Shown: positions 19,879 through 27,570, counted from the first letter of the stretch. The stretch: DNA of 64,000 nucleotides from Candidatus Villigracilis vicinus (GCA_016721315.1 JADKIL010000009.1:1-64000); one strand, 5' to 3'. The notes: a model not told the origin generated them from the sequence alone. Program-made: numbers and translations.

Positions 19879-21174
19879 TTATTCCCAAATTTTGGGAATG
19901 TCCCCTGTAATTTCAATAAAATACTCTTTAGATTCTATGCTTATTCTTAATATTTGCAGTAAAGGAATACCTAATTTTTTCAGGGTGTAATTCTTATAAT
20001 CAAGATAAGTTTCGCTATTTTCTAAAATGTGGCTCAATAATGTAAGGCGGGCTTCGTAAATATCTTCTTGTCCGCAATTATTACAATCAGGAGTGCCAAT
20101 ATTTTTTGAACCACAGGTTGGGCAGGCAACCTCGCAAGAATTACAAATCACATCGGTATCTCGTATTTTATGTTTTGGGCTGCCGATACTTGTAATTTTT
20201 TCACAATAAGGACAAGTAAATGAAACTACATATTCGCAACCCAAATCCACACTGACTATTTTATTTCCTATCTTTTGGTGAACAGCATTAACTAAGTCCT
20301 CTAATTTAGATTCATTAGTTAACTCAACGAATTCCAAAATATCATTTGTGAGATTTTCTTCTTGATGACAAAGGCAATTTGGATTGACAGATAAATCTAT
20401 AAGGTAGATAGGATTATTATCTTCAAGGTAGAAATGGGGCGAGCCATTGAACATTAATTTCCGCCCAGGGAAAGAAGCAAGGTTGTTTAGAATCTTAACG
20501 GACTCTTGGGCTTGAATCGCTCCCACAACTGCTGATGTTGTTTGAGTAGTTGGCTCAAATCCTTGTTTGATTCTTGCCTTCACAATGGCATTCGTGCATG
20601 AATAGCGAGTCCTTGCCGTACGATAGCGGTCTGGAGTCATACTACACTCGTAACAGGCTTTTTCAATACTCGGTTCGTAAACACTAACACTACCAGCTAA
20701 CTCCCACATACCGCCATCAATCCAAGTCTTTCCCATTTTCCAACTGTTTAAGTTTACACTTAAGCGCGCTTCGATATTATCGAGGCAACCTAAAATGATG
20801 TCTGAATGCCTATAAACTCCCAGTCCGACATCCCAAACCACATCACCATGCAAATTTTTATAAGTTGCTTGTTTATTCGGATTAAGTTCTTTTGCGCGTT
20901 TAATAACCACTTCGGATTTTGATAAACCATCTTTGACATCATCTTCTCTAAATAATACGGCCCGGCTTAAATTCGAATCTTCTATAAAGTCAAAGTCAAC
21001 CACAAACATGTGACCGATTCCCAACAGGGATAAATTTTTTATTACTTCATTACCAAGCGCACCTGCTCCAACTACGAAGACCTTCGCCTCTGATAATTTC
21101 TTTTGATTCCACCATTCAATCCGTTCTTGACGGCTAAAAAAGGGGGAGGGGTTCTTTTCGATTTCTGTGCTCAT
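19879..21174 (-). CDS. E1-like activating enzyme (ThiF/UBA fold) with C-terminal zinc ribbons
   Basis: 431 residues. Nucleotide-binding GAGALG (36-41), the acidic VDFD strand end (59-62) and Arg71 form the adenylation site. Cys193 in RYSCTNAI, followed by the PTTQTTSAVVGAIQAQE stretch (209-225), occupies the usual catalytic-cysteine region. Cys174/177 and Cys321/324 probably bind the structural zinc. A further set (344/347, 351/354, 364/367) forms a zinc ribbon rarely seen in E1s, followed by a C-terminal domain. ATG at 21174 overlaps the RING stop as ATGA. It would adenylate the C-terminal Gly of the modifier encoded next. Confidence 0.93.
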   Translation of the reverse strand: MSTEIEKNPSPFFSRQERIEWWNQKKLSEAKVFVVGAGALGNEVIKNLSLLGIGHMFVVDFDFIEDSNLSRAVLFREDDVKDGLSKSEVVIKRAKELNPNKQATYKNLHGDVVWDVGLGVYRHSDIILGCLDNIEARLSVNLNSWKMGKTWIDGGMWELAGSVSVYEPSIEKACYECSMTPDRYRTARTRYSCTNAIVKARIKQGFEPTTQTTSAVVGAIQAQESVKILNNLASFPGRKLMFNGSPHFYLEDNNPIYLIDLSVNPNCLCHQEENLTNDILEFVELTNESKLEDLVNAVHQKIGNKIVSVDLGCEYVVSFTCPYCEKITSIGSPKHKIRDTDVICNSCEVACPTCGSKNIGTPDCNNCGQEDIYEARLTLLSHILENSETYLDYKNYTLKKLGIPLLQILRISIESKEYFIEITGDIPKIWE

Positions 21175-21581
21175 GGCTGCACCCATTTGCAATTCTGACA
21201 GGTATTATTAATTTCTCTAAAACAACTTACATGATATCGACTATTACATTTTTGGCATGCAACACTCTCGCCTTTGGAAAGAGCTTGTCTGCAAATAGGG
21301 CAATGCTCTGTTTGTGATGATGTTGACTTTATTTCTACATAACTATCTTCTGGGTAATTAGAACTCTGCTTAATATCGGTTAATTCACCAAACTCAATTT
21401 TTTTATTTAATGTATTCCGTTTGGATTGAATATTAGGAGGTTGCACAGGTCTGCGTTCATCAATTGAGCCTGAGCGTTGATCCCGGTTTACATCCTTAAG
21501 ATTTATAAAGGTAATACCAATACCAATTAATAAAATCAAGGCAACGACTAAACCGATACTGATCAGAATTAAATTTTCCAT
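21171..21581 (-). CDS. membrane-anchored RING-type zinc finger protein (E3 candidate)
   Basis: 136 residues. An N-terminal transmembrane helix (about 4-27), a linker holding IEFGE (62-66) and a compact C-terminal zinc domain with eight ligands Cys94, 97, 109, 112, His117, Cys120, 128, 131. This C4HC3 cross-brace spacing matches prokaryotic RING/PHD-like treble clefs. With E1 and E2 adjacent it is the obvious ubiquitin ligase, tethered to the membrane with the RING in the cytosol. It overlaps the E1 gene by four bases and starts six bases after the SPFH stop. The I-x-F-G-E peptide is internal here, unlike in the other four carriers. Confidence 0.85.
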   Translation of the reverse strand: MENLILISIGLVVALILLIGIGITFINLKDVNRDQRSGSIDERRPVQPPNIQSKRNTLNKKIEFGELTDIKQSSNYPEDSYVEIKSTSSQTEHCPICRQALSKGESVACQKCNSRYHVSCFREINNTCQNCKWVQP

Positions 21582-21587
21582 AAACCT

Positions 21588-22634
21588 TCACTCTTCGCCG
21601 AATGTAATACGGGGGCTCTTCTTGGCAGGTTTTGATTTCTTTTCCTTTACATCCTTTTCATCAGGTATATTTATGTCTTTTGAACTTTGAGGAATAACAT
21701 CGTCACCCCACGAAATTTGAGGTAGGTCTGAAGAACTTTGTAACTGCGGCGGAGTATTTGAGATTGCATCTCTAAGAATATTGCCGATTTCACGTGGATC
21801 AATTTCTCCATCGATTTGGGATTGCTGGGCAATATATGCCTGAATACTATCTTGTACTACTCCTATTTTTGCATTGAGTATTGTCTGTTCGCGTTGAGAG
21901 AATTTTTCTAATATTTGAGGTAGCACACCAGGGTATTCATGTAAAAGCACATTTAGGTTGCCTAAGTTAATTGCATCATGGCGTTTTGTTTTGTTTGCTA
22001 TACTTGCATCTTCCAGTTCGGATTGAGACAAGATATCTGCTCGTCTTTTCAACGAATCAATAGAAATGGAATGTTGAACATTTTCTTCTTCAACAACTTG
22101 ATTTGTTATACGAGAATCAGATGTGAAAGACATAACTTCAACGTCTTCAACCGTTAGTCCTAAGTGGGGTACTTGCCCTATTCCTTGTACAATTCTTTCG
22201 ATTAATGTAACTGTAATATCTCGTTCTGAATATCCTTGTAAATCTCGGTTAAGAATTGAGACTACTTTACTTTGCAACTCCTCTAATGGATCAACTGTTT
22301 CCATAGCAACGATTCGCGAGTCTGTTACATGGTAACGAATCTTCAATTCCAAAGATACTTTTTTGCCTCTGTCTCTTGTATTGAAGGAGCCTGAAACAGG
22401 AAAAGCCCTTGCATGTCGTATGTCAACTTCGAGTGCGATGTAACTATTCAACAATCTTTCTGCCAGTCTTAAAGTTTCTCCTGGCTTAAGAAGATGATAA
22501 AAACGCGTACCACCATCCCCTACTCTTTCTAAAAGAATAACATCATACCCTTGTTTACCTGCGGGGTTAGAAAACCAACCTTTATTGGTTATTTCATGTA
22601 CTAAGTTGTGCTGTCTAGTAAGGTTTTCAGCCAT
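21588..22634 (-). CDS. SPFH/band-7-like scaffold protein
   Basis: 348 residues. Residues about 20-180 fit an SPFH (stomatin/prohibitin/flotillin) fold: YIALEVDIRHARAFPVSGSF, VSLELKIRYHVTD, and the late VPHLGLTVEDVEVMSF strand. A long helix with RRADILSQSELEDASIANKTKR follows, typical of oligomerising coiled coils. No N-terminal transmembrane helix is evident. The Lys/Pro-rich tail ends PRITFGEE, the shared peptide at the C terminus. The start has AAAGGAG. SPFH proteins build membrane-associated rings, so it may concentrate the RING, E2 and JAMMs. The function in this array is inferred. Confidence 0.77.
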   Translation of the reverse strand: MAENLTRQHNLVHEITNKGWFSNPAGKQGYDVILLERVGDGGTRFYHLLKPGETLRLAERLLNSYIALEVDIRHARAFPVSGSFNTRDRGKKVSLELKIRYHVTDSRIVAMETVDPLEELQSKVVSILNRDLQGYSERDITVTLIERIVQGIGQVPHLGLTVEDVEVMSFTSDSRITNQVVEEENVQHSISIDSLKRRADILSQSELEDASIANKTKRHDAINLGNLNVLLHEYPGVLPQILEKFSQREQTILNAKIGVVQDSIQAYIAQQSQIDGEIDPREIGNILRDAISNTPPQLQSSSDLPQISWGDDVIPQSSKDINIPDEKDVKEKKSKPAKKSPRITFGEE

Positions 22635-22645
22635 TTTATTCTCCT

Positions 22646-24175
22646 TTAGATACTATGCTTGATTTTTTCGTGAGTCATTTCAGCAATAGATACTAATTTC
22701 TTGTTTTTACTCTTTGACCATACATTTTTTAATCGGTTTTCAAGATGTTTTGGATGCTTGATGATATGTATTTCTTTTAGCCAATCAGACACAAATTGAA
22801 TAAGGAAATCTGTATCTGACACAATCTCAGTCCAATTTTCTATCATTTCAAAAAAGTAATTCCCCATCTTGAAATCAAAATATCGAACTCCAATAGTGAT
22901 GATGCCATTCCATAAATTTTCTTTTTTAGTTCGCTTCCCCCAAATATTCTTTAATATATCAACAGGAAAAATACTTTCTTGTCTCTTGTTTCCGTCACTT
23001 AATATTTCATAATGAGTTTCAGTAATTACACCAAAAGCGATCAGCGCAACAATACAACGAATCTCAAAAGGATTATCTTCTTTTCCATCGCCTGCACTGC
23101 CACTCTCAGCCCAACGCACTAATATATTGAAAACATGAGGAAATTTTTGCTTGATACTCCAATCCACTAGCGCATGGACAACTGCATCAGCGACTCGAAT
23201 ATGATTTATACCCGCTACCTGCTCAAGGTATTTATTGGCTAAACTACCAGCAACTTCATCTTCCAATAAACCAATTTTTTCAGACGCAGCGGCAACAGTC
23301 CATTTATATTCCCAAAAATCTTTATTAAAGTTTTTCAAGCTAGCTAATTTATCGAGGTTATCGAGTAGGTATTTTTTAGAACCTTCTTGAATATGTGCAG
23401 CTCCACTTAATATATAGTAAAAGTAATAACCTACACCAATCCTTACATAGGCTCTCGCATCTTTCGCCCATTGTTCAATGATGTTTTTATAAACAAAAGG
23501 AGTATCAATTTCACTAATATGGCACAAGGCAATTGCAGAACGCCAACGGAGATCCCAGTTTTGAGGTTGGGTTTCTACGACTTCCCTAAGCACGGGAACA
23601 AAGTTGAAAAGCAAGTAACTATGCTTTTCTTGTATTATTTTTAAGATTCTGTCTACCGACTCATCATCTGCAAGTTTTACAGTAACAGCTAATTTGTTTT
23701 CATCATATTTTTCGACAATATCAATGCTCGAATGGCTGTAAGAAAAAGTTTTTTTTGCATCAGGGCTTAAATAATTCCTAACCTTTTGAAGTACTTCACG
23801 GAAATCCGACGCCTTCAAGCCATAATAAAAACAAACAGCTAATATATAGTATTTTCCATATTCATCTAAATCCTCAAACCATTGTTCCTCTTTACTGCTT
23901 TTTGACTTAGAAGTCTTTCTTACCTTTTTTTGCAAAACATCATCTTTCATCTTCCTATCTTCATCATTAAAATGGTAATGTATATGGGTATGTTCCTCAA
24001 CCTTACCATCTCTTCCAATAATGTAAGTTTTATTGTTTTCCCCCTCAGTCTTTGAACTTATTGTGGACTTATCTGAATCTTGTTCTTTGAAGTCCTTTTC
24101 TTTATTAGAATCGTCATTCTGTATTGTTTCGTTTTCTTTATTATTTTCGGCGGCATTTTTATCTAATGAATTCAC
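22646..24175 (-). CDS. helical-repeat protein of unknown function
   Basis: About 509 residues. The N-terminal 70 are low-complexity and acidic/Asn-rich, then a beta-like patch (TYIIGRDGKVEEHTHIHYHF), a Lys-rich linker and from about 110 an alpha-helical repeat region resembling HEAT/ARM-type scaffolds (for example LRWRSAIALCHISEID). No enzyme motif is seen. The start is set at GTG 24175, six bases after GGAG; the TTG at 24187 would overlap that site. Second gene of the ubiquitin array, 22 bases after the first. Possibly a substrate sensor or adaptor; I do not recognise a family. Confidence 0.62.
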   Translation of the reverse strand: MNSLDKNAAENNKENETIQNDDSNKEKDFKEQDSDKSTISSKTEGENNKTYIIGRDGKVEEHTHIHYHFNDEDRKMKDDVLQKKVRKTSKSKSSKEEQWFEDLDEYGKYYILAVCFYYGLKASDFREVLQKVRNYLSPDAKKTFSYSHSSIDIVEKYDENKLAVTVKLADDESVDRILKIIQEKHSYLLFNFVPVLREVVETQPQNWDLRWRSAIALCHISEIDTPFVYKNIIEQWAKDARAYVRIGVGYYFYYILSGAAHIQEGSKKYLLDNLDKLASLKNFNKDFWEYKWTVAAASEKIGLLEDEVAGSLANKYLEQVAGINHIRVADAVVHALVDWSIKQKFPHVFNILVRWAESGSAGDGKEDNPFEIRCIVALIAFGVITETHYEILSDGNKRQESIFPVDILKNIWGKRTKKENLWNGIITIGVRYFDFKMGNYFFEMIENWTEIVSDTDFLIQFVSDWLKEIHIIKHPKHLENRLKNVWSKSKNKKLVSIAEMTHEKIKHSI

Positions 24176-24197
24176 AATGTGCTCCAAGAGAAGGTGT

Positions 24198-24617
24198 TTA
24201 ACTAAAGAAGTTTATTACTTGTTCATATAACGACTTAATTTTCTCTGCCTGTGAAACTGCAATTCCTGCAAGTCCAACATACGTAGAAAGATTACTAAGC
24301 AAGCCTTTTATTTTCGGCTCATTTCGTTCTACTTTAACAACGGAAACTTGCTCTTGAAGTTGTTGAATAATCTCTCGAACATAATCTTTATCATTTTTAT
24401 CTTTAAGGTTACTCATTAAAACGTCACTCAACTCCTCGAGCGCATTTTTTACACTATCCCCGCCAGTAACTTTAAGTTGATTGTCTTTGCCGCTCAAGTT
24501 AACTTTTACTTCATTTTCAGAATCGCCCTGTGACGTAGTTCCAGAATTTCCGCCGATTACAATACTCTTATTTCTTTGTCCCTTGACAGTAACTTCAACT
24601 TTGTTTTTATTAGACAT
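24198..24617 (-). CDS. small effector-associated-type protein, first gene of ubiquitin array
   Basis: 139 residues. The Gly/Asn/Ser-rich, beta-like N terminus (VTVKGQRNKSIVIGGNSG, then NEVKVNLSGKDNQLKV) resembles repeats found in front of effector modules in bacterial conflict systems. Helical segments follow (about 50-95), then an amphipathic C-terminal region (STYVGLAGIAVSQAEKIKSLY). No catalytic motif. The second ATG (24617) is chosen because it lies six bases from AGGAG. The N-terminal IVIGG patch echoes the TYIIG patch of the next protein, so the two may interact. Confidence 0.65.
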   Translation of the reverse strand: MSNKNKVEVTVKGQRNKSIVIGGNSGTTSQGDSENEVKVNLSGKDNQLKVTGGDSVKNALEELSDVLMSNLKDKNDKDYVREIIQQLQEQVSVVKVERNEPKIKGLLSNLSTYVGLAGIAVSQAEKIKSLYEQVINFFS

Positions 24618-24677
24618 CATGTTCTCCTTTTACATCGCTTTTGATGTTTGAGAATAAAGACTTAACTAAAACACAAA

Positions 24678-24715
24678 AAGCCATGACCACATCCTTTAAG
24701 ATGCAATCATGGCTT
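24678..24715 (-). terminator. terminator separating DUF2292 gene from the ubiquitin array
   Basis: Outer stem AAGCCATGA / TCATGGCTT, with an inner CATC(C)TTTAAGATG hairpin. On the minus strand it is followed by TTTTTGTGTTTT. It implies that the array starting at 24617 has its own promoter in the 60 bases downstream. Confidence 0.8.
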
Positions 24716-24775
24716 CCGGAAATCTTTCATCCTCGCCGAAGCCAGTGAAAAATATTCTATTGTTTGATAAAGGGA

Positions 24776-24985
24776 CTATTTTCTCTTGTTCGTGTCCCAG
24801 AACTTATAACTTTCGACCTTATTAATGTATCTTAGATCGCCGCGCTCGATGATGATATGCAACTCGCCATATTCACCAAGCTCAGCAAGTAATTCATCGA
24901 TTCGTTTAACCTGCTCCCTCGTTAATTTAACGAGCCTTAGTTCATTAGGGAGTTTTCCGCTTTCTGATGTTTCCTGATCTTTCAT
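24776..24985 (-). CDS. small DUF2292-like protein
   Basis: 69 residues. The core ELLAELGEYGELHIIIERGDLRYINKV... fits the DUF2292/YezD-type small proteins: a helix followed by a two-stranded hairpin. Function unknown in the family; members often occur near sulfur or stress genes. The start is the ATG at 24985, five bases after GGAGGAG; an upstream ATG at 25000 would overlap that site. It has its own terminator, so it is probably not part of the ubiquitin array. Confidence 0.68.
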   Translation of the reverse strand: MKDQETSESGKLPNELRLVKLTREQVKRIDELLAELGEYGELHIIIERGDLRYINKVESYKFWDTNKRK

Positions 24986-25336
24986 AACATCTCCTCCCAT
25001 TTATAGGGTCCAAATCCCTTAATTATTTGGTTGATCCACAACCTAATAACTTTGCAAACAATTATTAATATCATACTTATTTTTTAGGCAATTTCAACCC
25101 CTAAACAGCCATTTTTGTCATATTCTTTGTGATGAATATCATATCTTTTTGGAAACATATTGTTTCTCTAAAGATTCAAAATTTATCTGGAAACCATTTC
25201 AAGGCTGGTTGAAATACCTCAAACTACTGAATTCCCTTGTGGTATTGTGGCTTTTGCCTAGTAGGGTTATTTTTGAGAGGAATTCTGTTTATTCTGCCAA
25301 AAATTCGATTGAAATACTCCCTCCATTAAAAACATA
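24986..25336. other. AT-rich stretch without a recognisable gene
   Basis: Contains the ribosome site and a possible -10 (TATAAA near 25008-25015, minus strand) of the DUF2292 gene. The rest shows no coding pattern, RNA or repeat that I can name. An open plus-strand frame from 25149 has no ribosome site and runs through a terminator. Confidence 0.45.
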
Positions 25337-25360
25337 CACGCCGGAACCAGCACCGGCGTG
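25337..25360 (-). terminator. terminator of HD-GYP operon
   Basis: Stem CACGCCGG / CCGGCGTG. On the minus strand it is followed by TATGTTTTTAATGG. It lies about 65 bases after the HD-GYP stop. Confidence 0.75.
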
Positions 25361-25423
25361 CACCCCAAGTCCCCTATCGCATCGGGTTTCCCCTTCCTCT
25401 GTCCAATGCGCCGGTGAGCGAAA

Positions 25424-26437
25424 TTAGGTCATCATACGAATAAATTCAGAAGCAAGCGTGGGGTCAAAATGCCTGCCGGTTTGGCTGTGAATGTATGCCA
25501 ATGTACTGGGCGTGGACCAGGCGCGGCGGTAGGGACGGTCAGAAGTGAGCGCATCGTAGACATCGGCGAAGGCGAAGATGCGCGCATGCAGCGGGATATC
25601 TTCCCCGGCGAGTTTGTCCGGGTAGCCGGAGCCGTCCCATCGTTCGTGGTGCGAGCGCGGAATAGCGAGGATCGGCTCGGCATCGGGGATCGCTTTGAGC
25701 ATTTCCACAGCGATCAAGGGATGCTGGTGCATGATGCTCCATTCCTCTTCGGTTAGTTTTCCAGGCTTCAATAAAATGGAATCCGGGATGGCGATCTTGC
25801 CAATGTCATGCACCTGTGCGCCGCGCCGCAGGTGGCGCATGTCCTCTTCTGGCAAGCCGAGCTGACGGGCAAGCTGCACGGTCATCTCGGTTACCCGGCG
25901 GGTGTGATCTTCGGTTTCGAGATCGCGCAGGTACAGGGAGCGTGACCAGCCTTCGATCATTTTGTCTACAGAGAACGGGAGATTGGGTACGGTGCCGGAG
26001 ACCCTTCGGTAATGGTTTACGTTCCAAATGAACAGCACGATCTGATCTTCAACAGCAGGGATCAGGCGGAACTCATACCAATGCACCAGGCTGGGAGATG
26101 TGGCAAGCATGCTTTCAAAAGCAATGAAGCGGTTGGTGCTCTGGTAGTTCTTAATGGCAAGGTCATATTTCCGCCGTACCGTGGCAGGTAGAATTTCCAG
26201 GATCGACAGTTGGGCAGGCATGGGGAATAGAACTATTCCTGACGCGATCCGTGCTTTGCAATTGAGGATGTTTCCATTCGTATCAAGCACGAACAAAAGA
26301 TCATCTACATTCTGAAGCAAAGCCCTCAAACCCTGGTTGGAATCCGGCACGGCAACAGACGAGGGGTGAGAAGCCTGCCTCCCTATACTTGTATGACTTA
26401 CTACAGATCTCGGTTTGGCTGTACTATCAAGTTTCAT
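25424..26437 (-). CDS. PAS-like sensor with HD-GYP domain
   Basis: 337 residues. The N-terminal part (about 30-150) looks like a PAS sensor (LLQNVDDLLFVLDTNGNILNCK). The HD-GYP phosphodiesterase domain (about 165-335) has HD in AQVHDIGKIAIPD, the HHERWDGSGYPD box and DVYDALTSDRPYR. Such domains hydrolyse cyclic di-GMP; the GYP here reads GSGYPD, within the family's range. ATG overlaps the upstream stop as TAATG. Last gene of a four-gene operon. Confidence 0.9.
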   Translation of the reverse strand: MKLDSTAKPRSVVSHTSIGRQASHPSSVAVPDSNQGLRALLQNVDDLLFVLDTNGNILNCKARIASGIVLFPMPAQLSILEILPATVRRKYDLAIKNYQSTNRFIAFESMLATSPSLVHWYEFRLIPAVEDQIVLFIWNVNHYRRVSGTVPNLPFSVDKMIEGWSRSLYLRDLETEDHTRRVTEMTVQLARQLGLPEEDMRHLRRGAQVHDIGKIAIPDSILLKPGKLTEEEWSIMHQHPLIAVEMLKAIPDAEPILAIPRSHHERWDGSGYPDKLAGEDIPLHARIFAFADVYDALTSDRPYRRAWSTPSTLAYIHSQTGRHFDPTLASEFIRMMT

Positions 26438-26721
26438 TACTTTGCTGCGAGTGGAGGGTTGAAGACCTGTTTTGCCAGATCCGAGAGAGTCTCTGCATGA
26501 ATGGATGCGATCAGAGAGACTTCTTCCGGGGTGAGGGGTGAAGGTCTCGCCGAGGTAGCCTTTTGCAAAGCTTCACGCGGATTTTTCAGCAGCATGTCGC
26601 AGAATTGGCGGTTGACCACCGCCGCCGCGAAGACGCGGTTCAACCCGGTGGAACGCGGTTCGATCTTGCGTTTTGGGCGTTGAACTTTGTTTACATTCTC
26701 TTTGAACGATGTAGCGATCAT
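26437..26721 (-). CDS. small NHLP-leader-like protein
   Basis: 94 residues. The core from about 28 (RVFAAAVVNRQFCDMLLKNP, then LTPEEVSLIASIHAETL) resembles the helical leader-like small proteins of the NHLP/Franean1_4349 clan known from RiPP precursors. No modification enzyme is adjacent and the C terminus has no Cys/Ser/Thr-rich core, so it may have a non-RiPP role with the HD-GYP protein. It overlaps both neighbours by one to four bases, so translation is coupled. Confidence 0.6.
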   Translation of the reverse strand: MIATSFKENVNKVQRPKRKIEPRSTGLNRVFAAAVVNRQFCDMLLKNPREALQKATSARPSPLTPEEVSLIASIHAETLSDLAKQVFNPPLAAK

Positions 26722-27263
26722 GGTTGTGCGTCTCCTGACATGGATGGATGAGGCTGCCGTGCCAGCAGCCAGAATGCGCCAGCCGCGATAAAAACGTCAC
26801 CGAGGCTGAAGGCCACCTGGTATGGGAACCAGGCTGGAGGGAGAAAACGATCCGCGAGCTGCTCGAAGCGAGTCTGCTCCGGCGGCAGGAGAATGTCCTT
26901 GGCGCCGAAACGAGTCCCGGCGGGAACATCCAAAAGAGATTGCGGCGCTACCAGCCTGCCTGCCGTTTCAAAACTGATGGGCATGAAGCCGCCGTTGGCG
27001 CTCATCACGGTAAAGTTCAGCAGAGCGCCGACCAACAGGATCTTCATACCCAAATGCCTGCGGTTTTGAAATGCGAACCCGATAAAAAGAAGCTGGGAGA
27101 CGATCACTGGGATGGAATGGGAACGCTCCCAAGCCTGCACAAGGATTGCTGCCAGAACCAGCCAGAGGTGATGAAGAACAGGCGCTTCATACTTAACCTG
27201 ATTCCTGGCTGCCCAGCCCAAGCCTGTCACCAACCCGAGGGCGATCCCTGCCAGCAGGATCAT
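26718..27263 (-). CDS. DUF5317 family membrane protein
   Basis: 181 residues with about five hydrophobic segments. The motif NGGFMPIS and the closing helix (VAFSLGDVFIAAGAFWLL) match DUF5317 proteins common in Chloroflexota and Firmicutes. Function unknown. Located between the 48-residue peptide (2 bases upstream) and the leader-like protein (4-base overlap). Confidence 0.8.
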   Translation of the reverse strand: MILLAGIALGLVTGLGWAARNQVKYEAPVLHHLWLVLAAILVQAWERSHSIPVIVSQLLFIGFAFQNRRHLGMKILLVGALLNFTVMSANGGFMPISFETAGRLVAPQSLLDVPAGTRFGAKDILLPPEQTRFEQLADRFLPPAWFPYQVAFSLGDVFIAAGAFWLLARQPHPSMSGDAQP

Positions 27264-27265
27264 GC

Positions 27266-27412
27266 CTAGCGTGGTCCGGTGCCGGCGCCGTCACTGGGCG
27301 CGCCGACGCCGATCACCAGCAGGACGAGCGTTGCGAGGGTGAGTGCCAGTTGAACGTGTTGGCGGTTGATCTTTTGGGTCAGGTGGACGAAAAGTGCAAA
27401 TTGCTTTTTCAT
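27266..27412 (-). CDS. 48-residue single-helix peptide
   Basis: Starts MKKQFALFVHLTQKINRQH, has a hydrophobic segment (VQLALTLATLVLLVIGVGA) and a short Gly/Pro-rich tail ending GTGPR. Ribosome site AAAGGATG precedes the ATG, and the DUF5317 gene begins two bases after the stop. It looks like a small membrane or exported peptide that opens the HD-GYP operon. No family name can be given. Confidence 0.65.
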   Translation of the reverse strand: MKKQFALFVHLTQKINRQHVQLALTLATLVLLVIGVGAPSDGAGTGPR

Positions 27413-27536
27413 GGGAGCATCCTTTCATTACTTTCACGGAAACGATGCCCACAAGATAGTCACCCCCAGGCTTCAAAACAGGCTTCAAAAAAACAGTACT
27501 TTCCCCCGAAATGGATCGTTAAACGTTGATAGATGC

Positions 27537-27570
27537 AGAAAACGCTGATTTACACAAATCAGCGTTTTCT
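27537..27570 (-). terminator. terminator of MalT/BTAD-like regulator gene
   Basis: Perfect 15-bp stem AGAAAACGCTGATTT / AAATCAGCGTTTTCT with a 4-base loop. It lies about 70 bases after the regulator stop. The stem end itself supplies the U-rich stretch. Confidence 0.75.

Noticed and set aside
19594..21174. ThiS/MoaD-type sulfur carrier with ThiF/MoeB partner
   Set aside because: A full E2 with HPN and Cys, a RING and two JAMMs next door favour conjugation; no thiamine or molybdopterin genes are near.
18952..22634. The I-x-F-G-E motif as a by-product of ribosome-site DNA at gene ends
   Set aside because: In E2 and SPFH the codons are next to ribosome sites, but the motif also occurs at the N termini of both JAMMs and inside RING with different codons (GGC or GGT, TTC or TTT).
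25149..25427. 92-codon plus-strand frame in the AT-rich gap
   Set aside because: No ribosome site, low-complexity translation, and it runs through the HD-GYP terminator.
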